23,858 nt of DNA from Gnetum montanum (taxonomy: Eukaryota > Streptophyta > Gnetopsida > Gnetales > Gnetaceae). Position 1 is the first letter of the stretch, and every line of letters starts with the position of its first letter. Shown here piece by piece: positions 9,735 to 19,689 of this stretch. Location: positions 1,259 through 25,116 of the forward strand of contig MNCI01003636.1 of the NCBI GenBank assembly GCA_015680685.1, in the 5' to 3' direction. The position numbers and the translations under genes are program-made. The notes under the pieces were generated by a model that was not told the origin of the DNA, searched no databases, and saw nothing but the letters and a program-made list of their open reading frames with translations.

Positions 9735-10617
9735 TGAAGTATCAAGATGTCAATTGTGTCAATGCATGCTAGTCAATGTAGCCCTATTGATGCATCCCCA
9801 TCAATGCATCCTTAAATGTGTTGGTGCATATGTGTTGACCGTGACCCTCATGAAGCCTATATAAATGCGTACACAAGCTACATTTATGGCATCTTTAGTC
9901 ATTCTCATAGTAAAGCTCTTTCAATTTTCTTTCATAGAACTTAGTGAAATCTCCCTTTGAGTGCCCAGACTGTGGATTGAAATAATTATACAAAGTTTTA
10001 TTCAAGTGCAAGATGTACCTAGACATTGTTACATTATAGAAACAAAATCAAGATCTTTTCTCTCCATTGCAGCACTTGTATTAGCTTAAGTTTACTTACA
10101 AGCATATTACTTTACATGTAATTTACTTTCTTATACTTAAGCGTTTAATATTTTATTCCATAGTAACATGAGTATGACCACTTCAAGTATAATATATTAA
10201 TGCTTGGTAATCTCAGTAGTGAATACTTTTTACGCTGAGTAGTAAACACTTGATAATCCAATGGTGTTAATATAAGTTCAAGATGTGTACAGAAAGTGGG
10301 AATCGATACTTTATGTTTAGGAGAGTTTAGTTATTAATTCGTTGAAGTTTAATATTTCAATTACTTCTTCCCTTAATAATTTTTAAGATAAAAAATAATA
10401 GAATTATAAATATAAATATCCTACACCTCAATCACACATAACCATATGGGCAAAGTTAACACAAGTGATGATTGGGAAGACAATGACGAGTAACCTCACA
10501 TTTGACTATTAAAGAAATAGGGCACTTAGGTAGAAGGTGTCCACAAAATTTGACCAAATCGCATGTACACACTTGTGATTCATATGGTTAGGCATAGGGA
10601 ATATCCAATGGTCATCA
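9735..10617 (+). mobile_element. Family B LTR, probably solo
   Basis: These 883 bases start with TGAAGT and end with GGTCATCA. The copy aligns with the inverted copy at 16905-17740 over its length and with the truncated copy at 16668-16917. It has a TGATGCAT/TCAATGCAT-rich U3, a TATATAAAT box at 9858-9866, and the GACCACTT, CTTGGTAATC, GATGTGTACAGAAAGTGGGAA and ATGGTTAGGCATAGGG blocks, which are colinear with family A LTRs. No PBS follows the 3' end and no polypurine tract or coding domain precedes it. Flanks are ACTAA (9730-9734) and ACTAC (10618-10622), a 4-of-5 match that could be an aged target duplication. The inverted copy also has ACTAA outside its start, so the start may lie a few bases further out. 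Confidence 0.75.
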
Positions 10618-11200
10618 ACTACAACCATAGATATGGGTTTTACTTTCATGATTGATATATTTCAAATTGAGTAAGAGATGTAGATCATGTCAAGATAATA
10701 TAAAAACAAAAGATTGCATGATGAGTTTGTGTAAGATAAACTAAGGCAATCTATAAAAATAAAGGATTAGCATTAAATTCAAAGACTATCTCCACTTAAA
10801 ATGAAAATATAATTTGAGTTTAGGAAAGTATCATTTTAGTTGGTGTTTTGTGTGATCGTCACAAAGAATTTATGTAAATGCAATAAAAAGCCTAAATTGA
10901 TATGTAATGATAATAAGTTTACACACGATCAAATTTTTGTCCAACTAGTAAATGATTCTAAAAAAAATACAAGATATCTACTACTACTTCCTAAAGTTAT
11001 GTGAGACATACCAAGTTACAACATAAAATATGAGTAAAATTATGCCTTGGGTCAATCATGTTTAGAAGGCTTCAACCACATCACACTTTTTAACCTACAA
11101 AATCATATGTATTAGTGCCTTATTAACATGATGTAATTAATATAGACTAACTATTATAAGTGGTTTTTATATAGCCTTATTGATATTTGATGAATAGTCC
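10618..11200. other. Unassigned AT-rich DNA
   Basis: No coding match or repeat landmark seen. It may contain decayed remains of the copia element to the right, but no block can be named. Confidence 0.5.
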
Positions 11201-11654
11201 TTTAGTCAACTACATCGATGCACCAACACCCACAATCGTTGCTTTATCATGAGTTCCTATTAGAAGAGTTTTTCCATTAATCCCTTAATATGTATTAAAT
11301 CAAGATCTATGAGAAGTAACATGCCAACTAGATCCTATATCAAGAAGTCATTCTTCATCTTTAAATGATGTTGAAATTACCATTAAAATGGCAAAAATAT
11401 TCTTTTCTATAACATTTATTTTAGTGTTTTGCGAGCTTAAACTTTGTTTATTTTTCATTTTATTATCTATAAATGCTTCCAACATTTTGCAATTCTTTTT
11501 ATAATGTCTCTTTTTATGATAAAAGAAGCATTCAATGTTCTTTCTAGAAAAATGGATTATCATCAAAAAACTCAATGCTTATCTTGCTAACATAAGATTC
11601 TCGGAGGATAGATGAATGAGTGAAAGCCTAACCTCTTTCAAGTGATTATGCTTA

Positions 11655-12223
11655 GGATCAAACTTAGGTCTTATAACTTAAGAAACAAGAATCTTACCAT
11701 TACTTCAAATGATGGGTCCTTAATGTCCTTTGTAGAGCATTTTCCAAAATCTCTATCCATTATGTATTCTTCAACTACCAAGCCTTTAAATTGCACTCTT
11801 ATAGTATAATGTTTTTTTTTTCTCATATAGAAGAGTTGCAACCATTGTTTCAAACTCTATAGTATCTTTACCATACAATAATATTATAACAAAAGGCTAG
11901 TAAGATAATGAAAGAGATTTAATAAGAATTAGAGCTTGATCCTCATTAACAGTAGATAAATGACATATCAACTCATTAAGGGAATTAAGATGAACCCATG
12001 TCTTATGACTTGAGAAAGAAGCACTTTACCATTACTCCAAATGATGGGTCCTTAATATCCTTTCTAGAGTATTTTTCAAAAATCTCTATTCATTATGTGC
12101 TCTTCAACTACCAAGCCTTTAGATTTTACTCTTACAATAGAATGTTTCATTATTTCCTCTTAAAGATGAGTTGCAACCATTGTTTTAATATTATTGTATA
12201 GTATATCCTTATTATACAATAAT
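11655..12223 (-). repeat. Tandem duplication of copia gag, unit 1 and left part of unit 2
   Basis: Unit 1 (about 11655-11986) recurs with a period near 332 as unit 2 (about 11987-12223, continuing at 13061-13180 after the LTR). Shared landmarks are TCTTATRACTT, CAAATGATGGGTCCTTAAT, CTCTTCAACTACCAAGCC (one base differs), GAGTTGCAACCATTG, and then GATAATGAAAGAGAT and ATCAACTCATTAAGGGAATT. The units differ at many sites, so the duplication is old. Confidence 0.9.
12219..12223. repeat. Left target-site duplication of the solo LTR (ATAAT)
   Basis: The matching right copy is at 13061-13065, and the unoccupied paralogous site is at 11878-11882. Confidence 0.9.
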
Positions 12224-13060
12224 TGATGAGTTGCGATATCGAGACCATGATATTGGGTCCACAATATCAGAGCCCACCAAGCGATATCAGACACCCAATG
12301 TCAAAACCTATCTCATTGCCTATAAATAAGAGACCAGGGCACTTGGTTTGGTAGTTAGTCTCTTAGTCCCTTACTCGAACTCTTGCAAATTTTCCTTTCC
12401 AGAGCTAGAATTATTTTTGAGTGCCTTCAGTAGGAGTCATAGAGTGAACAGATCTTTATTCAAGCATTGTGTACCTGAGCACACCTTGTGTCCAGAAATA
12501 AAGATGAACCTTGTGATAAACCTTGCAACATTCAGAATAGCTTCTTTATTGCATTCAATGTTATTTACAGTTATTTAACGCTTTCATTAGTTAATTGATG
12601 TTGTTTTATAGAATTATTAATTTTCAACAAGTAAGCACACTCAATACGACCACTTTGAGCATACATGAAACACTTGGTAACCCAGTAACGACTAGCATTT
12701 GGTAATCCTAGTAGTGTTACATTGGTTCAGGATGTGTCTGGCAAGTAGGAACGGATGTTGGTGTTAGGACTAGCTAGAGCATAGTTGATTAGTTAAATTA
12801 AATTATTTACTCACTTATTTCATTTCTCCACTTTAAGCACCAGGAACATAAAACATAAAAAGCCATAAAAATCACATACCTCAGGTTTACTTAACCATAC
12901 AATCGTGTCATACAAGTAAGCTTGGGAAGACAATGATCACATAACCCATCCTTGTTTTGTGAAGGCGCATCAGTACTTAGTCCTCTTTGGAGTTCATCTG
13001 AATCACGCGTGAATGCTCGTATTCGTATGGTTCGGCATAGGCATACCTCGCCACTCTTCA
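12224..13060 (+). mobile_element. Complete family A solo LTR
   Basis: The 837 bases start TGATGAG and end CTCTTCA, a 7-bp terminal inverted repeat with one mismatch. They are flanked by the direct repeat ATAAT at 12219-12223 and 13061-13065. No internal retrotransposon sequence is present. The TATA box is at 12321-12330 and the CCAGAAATAAAG block at about 12492. It sits in unit 2 of the gag duplication. Unit 1 carries the undisturbed site, a single ATAAT at 11878-11882 with matching sequence on both sides. This is the signature of full-element insertion followed by LTR-LTR recombination. Confidence 0.93.
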
Positions 13061-13569
13061 ATAATATTAAAACAAAAGGCTTGTAGGATAATGAAAGAGA
13101 TATATTAAGAATTAGAGCTTGATGCTCATTAACATTGGATAATTGACATATCAACTCATTAAGGGAATTAAAATGATCTACTCTAGATGTTCCTTCCTTC
13201 ATCTTGAAATCATACAAGTGTGATTTCAAAAATAATTTTTTATCACTTGGTCATGTACAAGCTCTTTAATTTTTTTCATAATACAACTACTATTTTCTCT
13301 TCTACCACATTAAATAGAACTTAATTTGTAAGTCTTAATTGAATGATACTTTGAATCCTTGGATCCGTATCTTCACAGTCCTCATTAGACATTTGTAAAG
13401 GCTTCTTTGCCTTCCCTACCAGTGTCATATATAGTTATTGTTAAATGAGCAAGTCCTACACTTAAATCTTTCATTATCTAATATTGTTTTTATGATTAAA
13501 CTTTTCTATTTCACTTTACATTTAAAAATTTTGTCATCATTCTTATGATGCCTTGCACACATGCTACCT

Positions 13570-13581
13570 ACTCTGATCCTA
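13570..13581 (-). promoter_or_regulatory. Copia primer-binding site, initiator-Met type
   Basis: The minus strand reads TAGGATCAGAGT two bases inside the LTR end. This is 9 of 12 against TGGTATCAGAGC, the usual plant copia site. It agrees in position with the LTR and the gag start. Confidence 0.65.
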
Positions 13582-13583
13582 AT

Positions 13584-13845
13584 TGAAGTTTGAATATAAA
13601 AATAGATGATTTTGAGTTGAAATTCAGCTTCTTTATTATTAAATAAATAATTTAACTTATTCACATTATAACAACAAAAACAACCCATTTATAGAGCTCT
13701 TATAAGGGAATATAAAACATGGGTAAAACAAAAGTGTAGGTCAAGTAAAGGTATGGATCATTAATTAGAGTAGGCCCAAATCAAAATTATTGAATTTTTT
13801 AAATTCCTAATAGAATTCTAATCAATTTTGGACTCATATACAACA
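13584..13845 (-). mobile_element. Copia 5' LTR (262 bp)
   Basis: On the minus strand it runs from TGTTGTATATG to CAAACTTCA, with TG and CA ends and the PBS immediately inside. A TATAAATGGG box lies at about 13684-13694, and AATAAAG (13631-13637) is a candidate polyadenylation signal. No second copy is in the window, so the borders rest on structure only. Confidence 0.65.
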
Positions 13846-14143
13846 TTCTCAAGGTAACTTTGCCAATGTTGGTCCTAAGCCCAGATATAAAAAGAGGAGG
13901 GTTAGCGTTAGGTTGGCAACTGGCTATAAAACCTTGCCAAATCTTATGGATGAGTTTCTTTTTCAGATTTTGTAGATGCTAGAACATTTTCCAAATTCAA
14001 TGCACATTAGTCAAATGGAAATTACAAATAATCAAAGACTTAGCTCTTCATAGAGACAGATTTTGAAAAGGAACTCATATAGTTAAACCCATTTTGTTAG
14101 GATAGGGCTAAGATGATGATGATGATACAACATTCTCAAGGTG
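13838..14143. repeat. 18-bp direct repeat at the copia LTR edge
   Basis: ATACAACATTCTCAAGGT occurs at 13838-13855 and again, identically, at 14126-14143. The first copy straddles the outer edge of the copia LTR (13845). Its origin is unclear. Confidence 0.9.
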
Positions 14144-16130
14144 GTCTTATGTAGGTATAAGTGATTATATGATCTTCCATCTTCTTTCTTGTTTAGCATG
14201 ATTTCCATCCTTTTATAATAGGTTAAATTATGTCTTTTGTTTTCTGCATGAATTAAGTTCACCTTGTCTACTCTTTTGATAACTTGGTTTCCATCATTCA
14301 CATTCTAGGTTGGGTGATATTTCCAAATTTTTAATTAGTTAATTATGATCATCAAATGAACTTGATACACACTCTTTCTCCTAGAGTGTTCCACTTGCTT
14401 CTAAACTTAGTTCATGTGATTTATTGCATTTTTTTGTGTATATGTTGTTTCTTCCCTTTATCTTTCCTTTTTAGAAACATACTTTTCCTCAATTGTCTTA
14501 GTCTTCAAGTGTCATCCTTTCTATAAACTTCTTCATGTCTTCATGCATGTTTTCATATTACATTCTTGATTGTTTCTTATGATCCATTAGGAAATCCATG
14601 TTATCTCTTCTTATTTCATATTACATTCATGAGTGATTTTGCATTCTTGTGACATGGACCTTAACCTTCACCTTTGTACTTTGAATCTTGTCCTTCTTGT
14701 TAAGTTTTGTAATACTTGTATCACAAGATACAAAGAGACTAAAAAAAATTTAATGATTCTTACAAATAAAGAACACATTAACATTGTAACATACCGTGAT
14801 TACTACAATCATCATGGTGTTGAGTATTTAAGTCATACTCTCATAGTTAACATGTATAAATAGATATGAATGTTAATAAATAACATTCCTATGTTTCTAT
14901 TGTATTGTCATTGTATATCATGATTGAACTATATTCAACATAAATATAAGTAAGAAAGAACAATTATGTCAATAGACATGATGAGTAATTAATACTAATT
15001 AAGGGATACAAATAATGAAATTACTTATAGCAAATTTTAGATAACAAGTAGTATAAAGTACCAACACTGTTGCAATGTTATACATTATGAAAATGTTTAC
15101 AAATATTCATACCATTACACAATAAAGACCTTAATCACTATGTTAAGCTTGTTAGAATACATCAAATCTTTAACACATATATGCTTTATGCTTCCTAATG
15201 CATATTTCATGTTGTAGGTTATATATGCTTATATATACCACTTCATGTTGCTTTGCATTTTCAATGCTTTTCACAGATGATTTATTGTTCCCATGCTTCT
15301 TCATCAATCTTTAAGCTTCATGATATATCCTCAGTATACTCCATGTTTCATATGTTGTATGTGTCTTCATGAATCATGATTTCTCCTTCTTACATACTAT
15401 GCAAAGGTGGAACATGGCTCTCGTGAAAGATTATGTCTTTTTGTAACTCATTGATTAATAAATTATTATTTTACTTGTCTTCCCATTCTACACATGCACA
15501 TGAATATTTTATGCATGGATTTTAGAATAAATGTTGGGCTCTTAAAACTTCTCCTGTCTCATAAAATATTTCAATAAGAGGATGTAATGGCTTCTTGTCG
15601 TCCTTACTCTTTCATTGAATATTTTGTCAATGAGATCTTGTTTTCATTACTATAAATTTTTGATTTGGAGTCATCTAATTCATTATGGGACATATTCCTT
15701 TCCTTTCAATCATTATGTACATGTTTCTTTTGAATCACATGTATCTTAATTATTTTAATTTCATGCTAGTTTCAACTTCATAAAGTCTTAGTTTTTAAAT
15801 TGTAATTTTGATGGCAATAACTCCTTATTTGGTGGTGCCTTCCAAGTAAGAAATTGATGCATATTGATGTCATCATCATAATCCTTCTTGTATTTCTTTC
15901 TTATTTTAAAGTTGTTTGGTAAATTTTCTTTCATTGCTTGCAAGAACACTTCATAATTCATTGTCAACTGCCTTAAAGGCATCTTGCATACACATGCTTT
16001 GTGAGCATATTCAATAGGCTTCATAATCTCATCTTCTAACTTCAAGACTTTTAATTCTTTATCTTTTGATTACTCATATGGACTATTCAATTTTCTAGAT
16101 TTTTTTCCTATAAATTTTTGTTGTGCTACC
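14144..16130. other. Long unassigned AT-rich region
   Basis: I find no recognised domain, RNA gene or complete repeat in these two kilobases. Minus-strand fragments around 14560-14400 are Lys/Glu-rich and broken by stops, and might be gag remnants, but no diagnostic block is present. One short uninterrupted frame (15788-16045) is listed separately. Several degenerate direct repeats such as CATATTACATTC (14555 and 14617) occur. Confidence 0.5.
15788..16045 (-). CDS. Small hypothetical open frame, no recognised domain
   Basis: An 85-codon frame starts with MKLEDEIMKPIEYAHKACVC and is rich in Lys and Asn. It has one hydrophobic-poor stretch with KKYKKDYDDD and no signal peptide, membrane segment or motif I can name. 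It lies in unassigned repeat-like DNA with no visible promoter. The length is only moderately unusual for AT-rich sequence. A degenerate retroelement fragment is as likely as a gene. Confidence 0.15.
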   Translation of the reverse strand: MKLEDEIMKPIEYAHKACVCKMPLRQLTMNYEVFLQAMKENLPNNFKIRKKYKKDYDDDINMHQFLTWKAPPNKELLPSKLQFKN

Positions 16131-16265
16131 TTGGTTTAGACTTTAGTTTTAATTCTTACTTCTACTCTAGCTCTAGTTGTTGCTCAATCTTTGGCTTTAC
16201 TCTAACTCTAACTTCTACTTTAGCTCTAGCTTTGCTTTGGCTTTGGCTTTTGATCTAGCTATGTC
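16131..16265. repeat. Low-complexity CTCTA / TTTGGC hexamer tract
   Basis: Repeated CTCTAGCTCTA-, CTTCTACT- and TTTGGCTT-like words occur in loose tandem. On the minus strand they read as an alternating Lys/Ala/Glu/Leu low-complexity peptide with stops. No exact unit is conserved. Confidence 0.6.
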
Positions 16266-16667
16266 TTATGCTCTTGATTATTGGAACCTTGTATTCAAAT
16301 AACTTGTTTAGGGTTTTAGTTTATATTCCCTCCTAATGTATGGTCTCTCTTTTCTTAACCTAATAATGAAGTGTTAGCCTAGTGTTACAGGACTTGGCTT
16401 GGTAACCCCTAGTCACAAGTTTGATACTACTAGGTAACACTAAGTTATAAACTTCTATAAATCTAGGTCATGGTTTCAATTCTGGTGGGCAATGCTAAGT
16501 TATATAAAGTTCTAATTAAACTTATATCTTGGGATGTACCTATGTTTCACTTATTTTGGGTTTCAACACCCCTCTCTTTCCTTGACCAATGATGATATTT
16601 TCTTTACAGCTTTCATTGTTGTACTCCTTTTGTGTGTAGCTTACACTTCTTTTACATTGTTGTTGCT
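16266..16667. other. Unassigned, with weak LTR-like words
   Basis: Words such as TTGGTAACCCCTAGT and ACTAGGTAACACTAAG (16400-16445) recall the GGTAAC block of LTR families A and B, but no extended alignment can be followed. No gene is seen. Confidence 0.35.
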
Positions 16668-16917
16668 AAAGTCTGAATAAGTCAGTTGTGTTGACGCATG
16701 CTTGTTGATGCATCATTGAATGCGTTGATGCATATGTGTCAATGCTAATCCTTCCTAAGCCTATATAAATGTGCACACTGGCCACATTTATGGCACCTTT
16801 GGTCATTCTCCTAGCGAAGCTCTTGCAGTTTTCTTTCATAGGACTTAGTGAAATTTCCCTCTAGTACCCCTAGCATGGATTGAATTAATTGTATGGAGTA
16901 TTACTGAAGTGTGGGTA
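16668..16917 (+). mobile_element. Family B LTR, 5' fragment
   Basis: About 250 bases align with the start of the family B LTR at 9735: the GCAT-rich U3, CTATATAAAT at 16761-16770, GGCACCTTTGGTCATTCTC, and CTTAGTGAAATTTCCCTC. Alignment ends abruptly at about 16905-16917, where the inverted copy begins. The left border is uncertain by about ten bases. Confidence 0.8.
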
Positions 16918-17740
16918 TTCCCTACACCTAGCCATACAAATGACAAGTGTGTACATGAAATTCGATCGACTTCTGTGGACCCCTTTTACCTAAGTAGCTT
17001 TTGTCCTAGATAGCCAAATGTGAGGTTACTGGTTGTTGTCATACCAATCATCACTTGTGTTAATTTCGTCCATATGACTAAGTGTGAGTAAGATGTAAGA
17101 TATTTGTATTCATAATTTTATTATTTTTTATCTTTAAAATATTGAAAGAAGAATTCATTGAAATATCGAACTTTAACTAGTTAATGGCTAAACTACCCTA
17201 AATGTAAAGTATCTGTTCCCATTTTTTGTCCACATCTTGAACTTATACTAACGCCACTAGGTTACCAAGTGTTTACTATTGGGTGTACCAAGTATTAACT
17301 GCTAGGATAACCAAACATTACTATGTTATACTTGAAGTGTTTGTACTCACGTTACTATAGAATAAAATATTAAATGCTTAAGTATAGGGAAGTAAACTAC
17401 GTGTAAAGTAAAATGCTTGTAAGTAAATTGAATGCTAGTCTAAGGGCTGCAATGAAGAGAAGAAATCTTGATTTTATTTCTATCATGCAGTAGTGTCTAG
17501 GTCCATCTTGCACTTGAATAAAACTTTGTACAATTAACTAAATCCACACCATGGGCAGTGAGGGAAATTTCACTAAGTCTCATGAAAGAAAATTGTAAGA
17601 GCTTTGCTAAGAAAATGACCAAAAGTATTATAAATGTGGCTAGTGGGTGCATTTATATAGGTTCAAGGAGGATTAATGTCAATGCATATGTGCCAATGCA
17701 TTTAAGGATGCATTAATGCAGCCAACTTATTCAAACTTCA
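16905..17740 (-). mobile_element. Family B LTR, inverted near-full copy
   Basis: Read on the minus strand from TGAAGTTTGAATAAG at 17740, it follows family B through the TATA region (complement at 17651-17660), TTAGTGAAATTTCCCTCACT, the ACTTCAAGTATAA block and GTATGGCTAGGTGTAGGG near 16925. Its 3' end is ambiguous because bases 16905-16917 fit both copies. No matching target duplication is convincing (ATTAC against TTAGT), and no PBS or coding sequence adjoins it. Confidence 0.8.
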
Positions 17741-17984
17741 TTAGTTACCATAAGCATGCTTTTGTGAACCCTTGCCCCATGAACCTACTCTAATGATCTT
17801 GTTCCTATGGACCTAGCAATTTTGTGAATTTGTTGTGTTCACAACCTTGTATTATTGATCCCACGTGAAATGGAATTGTCACACCAATGGTTAATGAAGT
17901 TCTCACTATCTCTAGTGGTTCCAATTTCTTGCTAGTTTTTTCTTAACAAGTTGTCCGTTGCTTAATTATGCTAATGATATTCAG
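17741..17984. other. Unassigned spacer between LTR and thioesterase promoter
   Basis: No coding or repeat landmark is seen in these 244 bases. They form the distal upstream region of the thioesterase exon. Confidence 0.4.
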
Positions 17985-18218
17985 AATTTCCAATTCATCC
18001 TAAAAACTGATTGCTGATGCCAAAAGGCCCTCTACGCATTCACAGTTGACACGTGTCCAACCGACGAACCCTAAGCCCTTAATGTAACGCGGAATCATTG
18101 TCCGTGTTTGTAACGTAAATTTTTTAAATTGTCGAGAACGAAACAACTGGGGTTCGATGCTCTCGGTAAATTCCCGAAAATTTTCATAGCTTGCAGTTGG
18201 ATATTGTCCCGTGGATCA
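17985..18218 (+). promoter_or_regulatory. Putative promoter and 5' UTR of the thioesterase exon
   Basis: Composition becomes less AT-rich than the surrounding DNA. A perfect palindromic G-box, GACACGTGTC, stands at 18048-18057, about 170 bases before the ATG. GAACCCTAA, one base off the plant telo-box, stands at 18066-18074. No clear TATA box is seen. G-boxes bind bZIP and bHLH factors; relevance here is inferred from position. Confidence 0.45.
18048..18057 (+). promoter_or_regulatory. Palindromic G-box / ABRE core
   Basis: GACACGTGTC is a perfect 10-bp palindrome with the CACGTG core at 18050-18055. It is the only strong cis-element seen near a host coding exon in this window. Confidence 0.55.
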
Positions 18219-18440
18219 ATGGAGGAAAGCGCGCAATTGGTTAAAGCGAAACAATTATTGACATGTAAATTGGGAGGAATCGGACACAAATTTCCGGCTC
18301 ATATAATCGAAAAATTCAATCCGAAGGTGCCACTTGAATGTCCATCCTTCTACGAGGGTTTCACAAATCAGGGTATGAAAATTGTCAAATTTGAAAAAGG
18401 AAGCGTGTCCTGTCTATGGAAAGTCCCAGCTTGCCTCACT
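18219..18440 (+). CDS. ACOT13-like hotdog acyl-CoA thioesterase, exon 1 (partial gene)
   Basis: The first 74 codons run uninterrupted from ATG at 18219. The tail CPSFYEGFTNQGMKIVKFEK followed by GSVSCLWKVPACLT matches the N-terminal beta strand and helix region of plant acyl-CoA thioesterase 13 / PaaI-like hotdog proteins (family pattern FF-GL---G-RV----PGRV-C--KVP-RL). These hydrolyse fatty acyl-CoA thioesters to free acid and CoA. At 18441 the sequence continues GTAAGACG, a consensus splice donor in phase 0, exactly where the family is expected to continue into the HGGA-T-VD active-site segment. That catalytic part would be in exon 2 and is not found up to the copia at 19816. An in-frame TTG upstream (18129) is unlikely to be the start. 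No stop or frameshift is visible. It may be a live gene with a long, retroelement-bearing intron, or a stranded exon. Confidence 0.7.
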
Positions 18441-18721
18441 GTAAGACGATCTGTTTCAGCTTCATGCCTAATTATTTCTCTTATGCGTGAATATTTGTAA
18501 TTCAGTCTCGGGAAGAATTAACAAGTGTAATTTCTTTTAAATAGAATGAAAAAAAAAAAAAAGATGTCGAGAAAAAATTCTAGTAAACGGAGGGTCAACA
18601 GAAAGGTGATGCTTAGATTCAGGGGGTTAGAGAACTAGAGTGTACTATAGTTGCATTCTTATACTACATTGGCATTTACCAGCTTGGAATTTCAAGTTCA
18701 TGGACGTTGGCTCCTTAGCAA

Positions 18722-19248
18722 TTGTTATGGTAATTTTCAACTTCATGTTGACAAAATTACATATTGGTGAAGCATCCAACTCATAAAAAATCTTAAATAC
18801 AAGGGTAGTTAAATAAATAACCAATCAACACTTCAGGAGGATACCTTTTGATGGCGGCTGCAAAGCTTACATAATGATGGGTACACTTTTAAAATCTGTT
18901 GTTAGGGTAATTTTCAACTTCAAAAATGTGAAAATTATGTTGACAAAAAGACATATTAGCGAGGCATTCAACTGTAAAACCGATGGGCCTTTCCTTTTTT
19001 TTTTTCGCTTTCCTTTTTTCTTCTTTTTACAGTATTTCTCTGCTTTTGTACCTTGAAATTTTACTTTAATATATTTATATTTTGGGGTCCCGACAACCCC
19101 ATAGAAAACCTTAAATATAAGGATAGTTAAACAAACTAGAAGGAAAGGATCATAAATAACCAATCAACACATCACTTGCTGGAGGATAATTTTTAATGAG
19201 TGTTGCAAAGCTTACATAATGATAGATGGTTACGATTTTAGAATTCAA
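18722..19248. repeat. Diverged tandem duplication in the putative intron
   Basis: Unit 1 (18722-18897) and unit 2 (18898-19248) share GGTAATTTTCAACTTCA, ATGTTGACAAAA, ACATATT, CCTTAAATA-like, AGTTAAA, AATAACCAATCAACAC and GCAAAGCTTACATAATGAT in order. Unit 2 is about twice as long because of an inserted pyrimidine-rich and AT-rich block (about 18980-19100). Confidence 0.85.
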
Positions 19249-19578
19249 GCCTTCAAATAAAAATCGTACAAATAAGGAACACGGTAGAAAGCTTTGTACC
19301 ATGGGATAATCCACTTGGGCTTCTTGAGAAAAAATTTAAATTTATCAATTTTTTGCTTCGTGGTGTATACGAAGTATCATTTATAACCCAGCTTAAATTT
19401 ACGAGCAAAGACTGTAAATCACTACTCATAATCTTACCATTTACAGAACATGATAGTTAAAATATACATTCACGATGAGACCTGGCTGCAATTTTCTGTT
19501 TAAAAAGTGGTTTGTAGTAGTTAAACGATTTATTGCAAAGAGGGAAGCACGCTAGAATTGAGGTTAGTGCTATTAGTG

Positions 19579-19689
19579 ATGTTTTCCAAAAGAAGGTTTG
19601 AATTTTCCAATGCTAAGATAAAAGGTTTACCTGCTACTTTTTGGGATATTATGCAGCAGCTAGAGAGCACAAAAGAATGGAGAAAATAG
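19579..19689 (+). CDS. Tiny open frame, unrecognised
   Basis: Thirty-six codons (MFSKRRFEFSNAKIKGLPAT, then FWDIMQQLESTKEWRK) end in TAG. The composition looks protein-like rather than AT-noise, but I do not recognise it and no splice context is evident. It could be an exon remnant. Confidence 0.12.
   Translation: MFSKRRFEFSNAKIKGLPATFWDIMQQLESTKEWRK

Larger units (their letters stand above)
11208..13521 (-). pseudogene. Copia gag and protease start (broken, with internal duplication)
   Basis: From 13521 the reading gives EIEKFNHKNNI (the family's KFNGKNNFELWK start), then LYMTLVGKAKKPLQMSNEDCED, then VLFNVVEEK and KKLKSLYMTK, then KSHLYDFKMKEGTSRVDHFNSL at 13229. These are copia gag blocks. 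After the duplicated and LTR-split part, KGLVVEEYIMDRDF follows at about 11770. The zinc knuckle at 11545-11500 reads CFFYHKKRHYKKNC, where the second Cys of CCHC has become Tyr. At about 11340-11315, LLDIGSSWHVTSH is the protease active site, with Asp-Ile-Gly in place of Asp-(Thr/Ser)-Gly. Stops are scattered throughout. It is non-functional. Confidence 0.85.
11208..13845 (-). mobile_element. Decayed Ty1/copia element, 5' half only
   Basis: On the minus strand the order is LTR (13845-13584), iMet-type PBS, gag from about 13521 and the start of protease at about 11340-11208. Integrase, RT, RNase H and the 3' LTR are not found to the left. The gag is disrupted by a tandem duplication, and the upstream duplicate holds an 837-base family A solo LTR. 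The copy is much older-looking than the + strand copia at 19816 and is a separate element: its LTR is shorter and unlike the other. Confidence 0.85.

Noticed and set aside
12348-12578. Plus-strand 76-codon frame
   Set aside because: It is entirely inside the family A solo LTR and overlaps its R/U5 landmarks.
14633-14863. Plus-strand 76-codon frame rich in Leu/Asn/Tyr
   Set aside because: No motif, no splice or promoter context; length is expected by chance in this composition.
18867-19163. Minus-strand frame with a Lys-rich run
   Set aside because: The Lys run is the complement of the pyrimidine tract inside the tandem duplication; no conserved domain.
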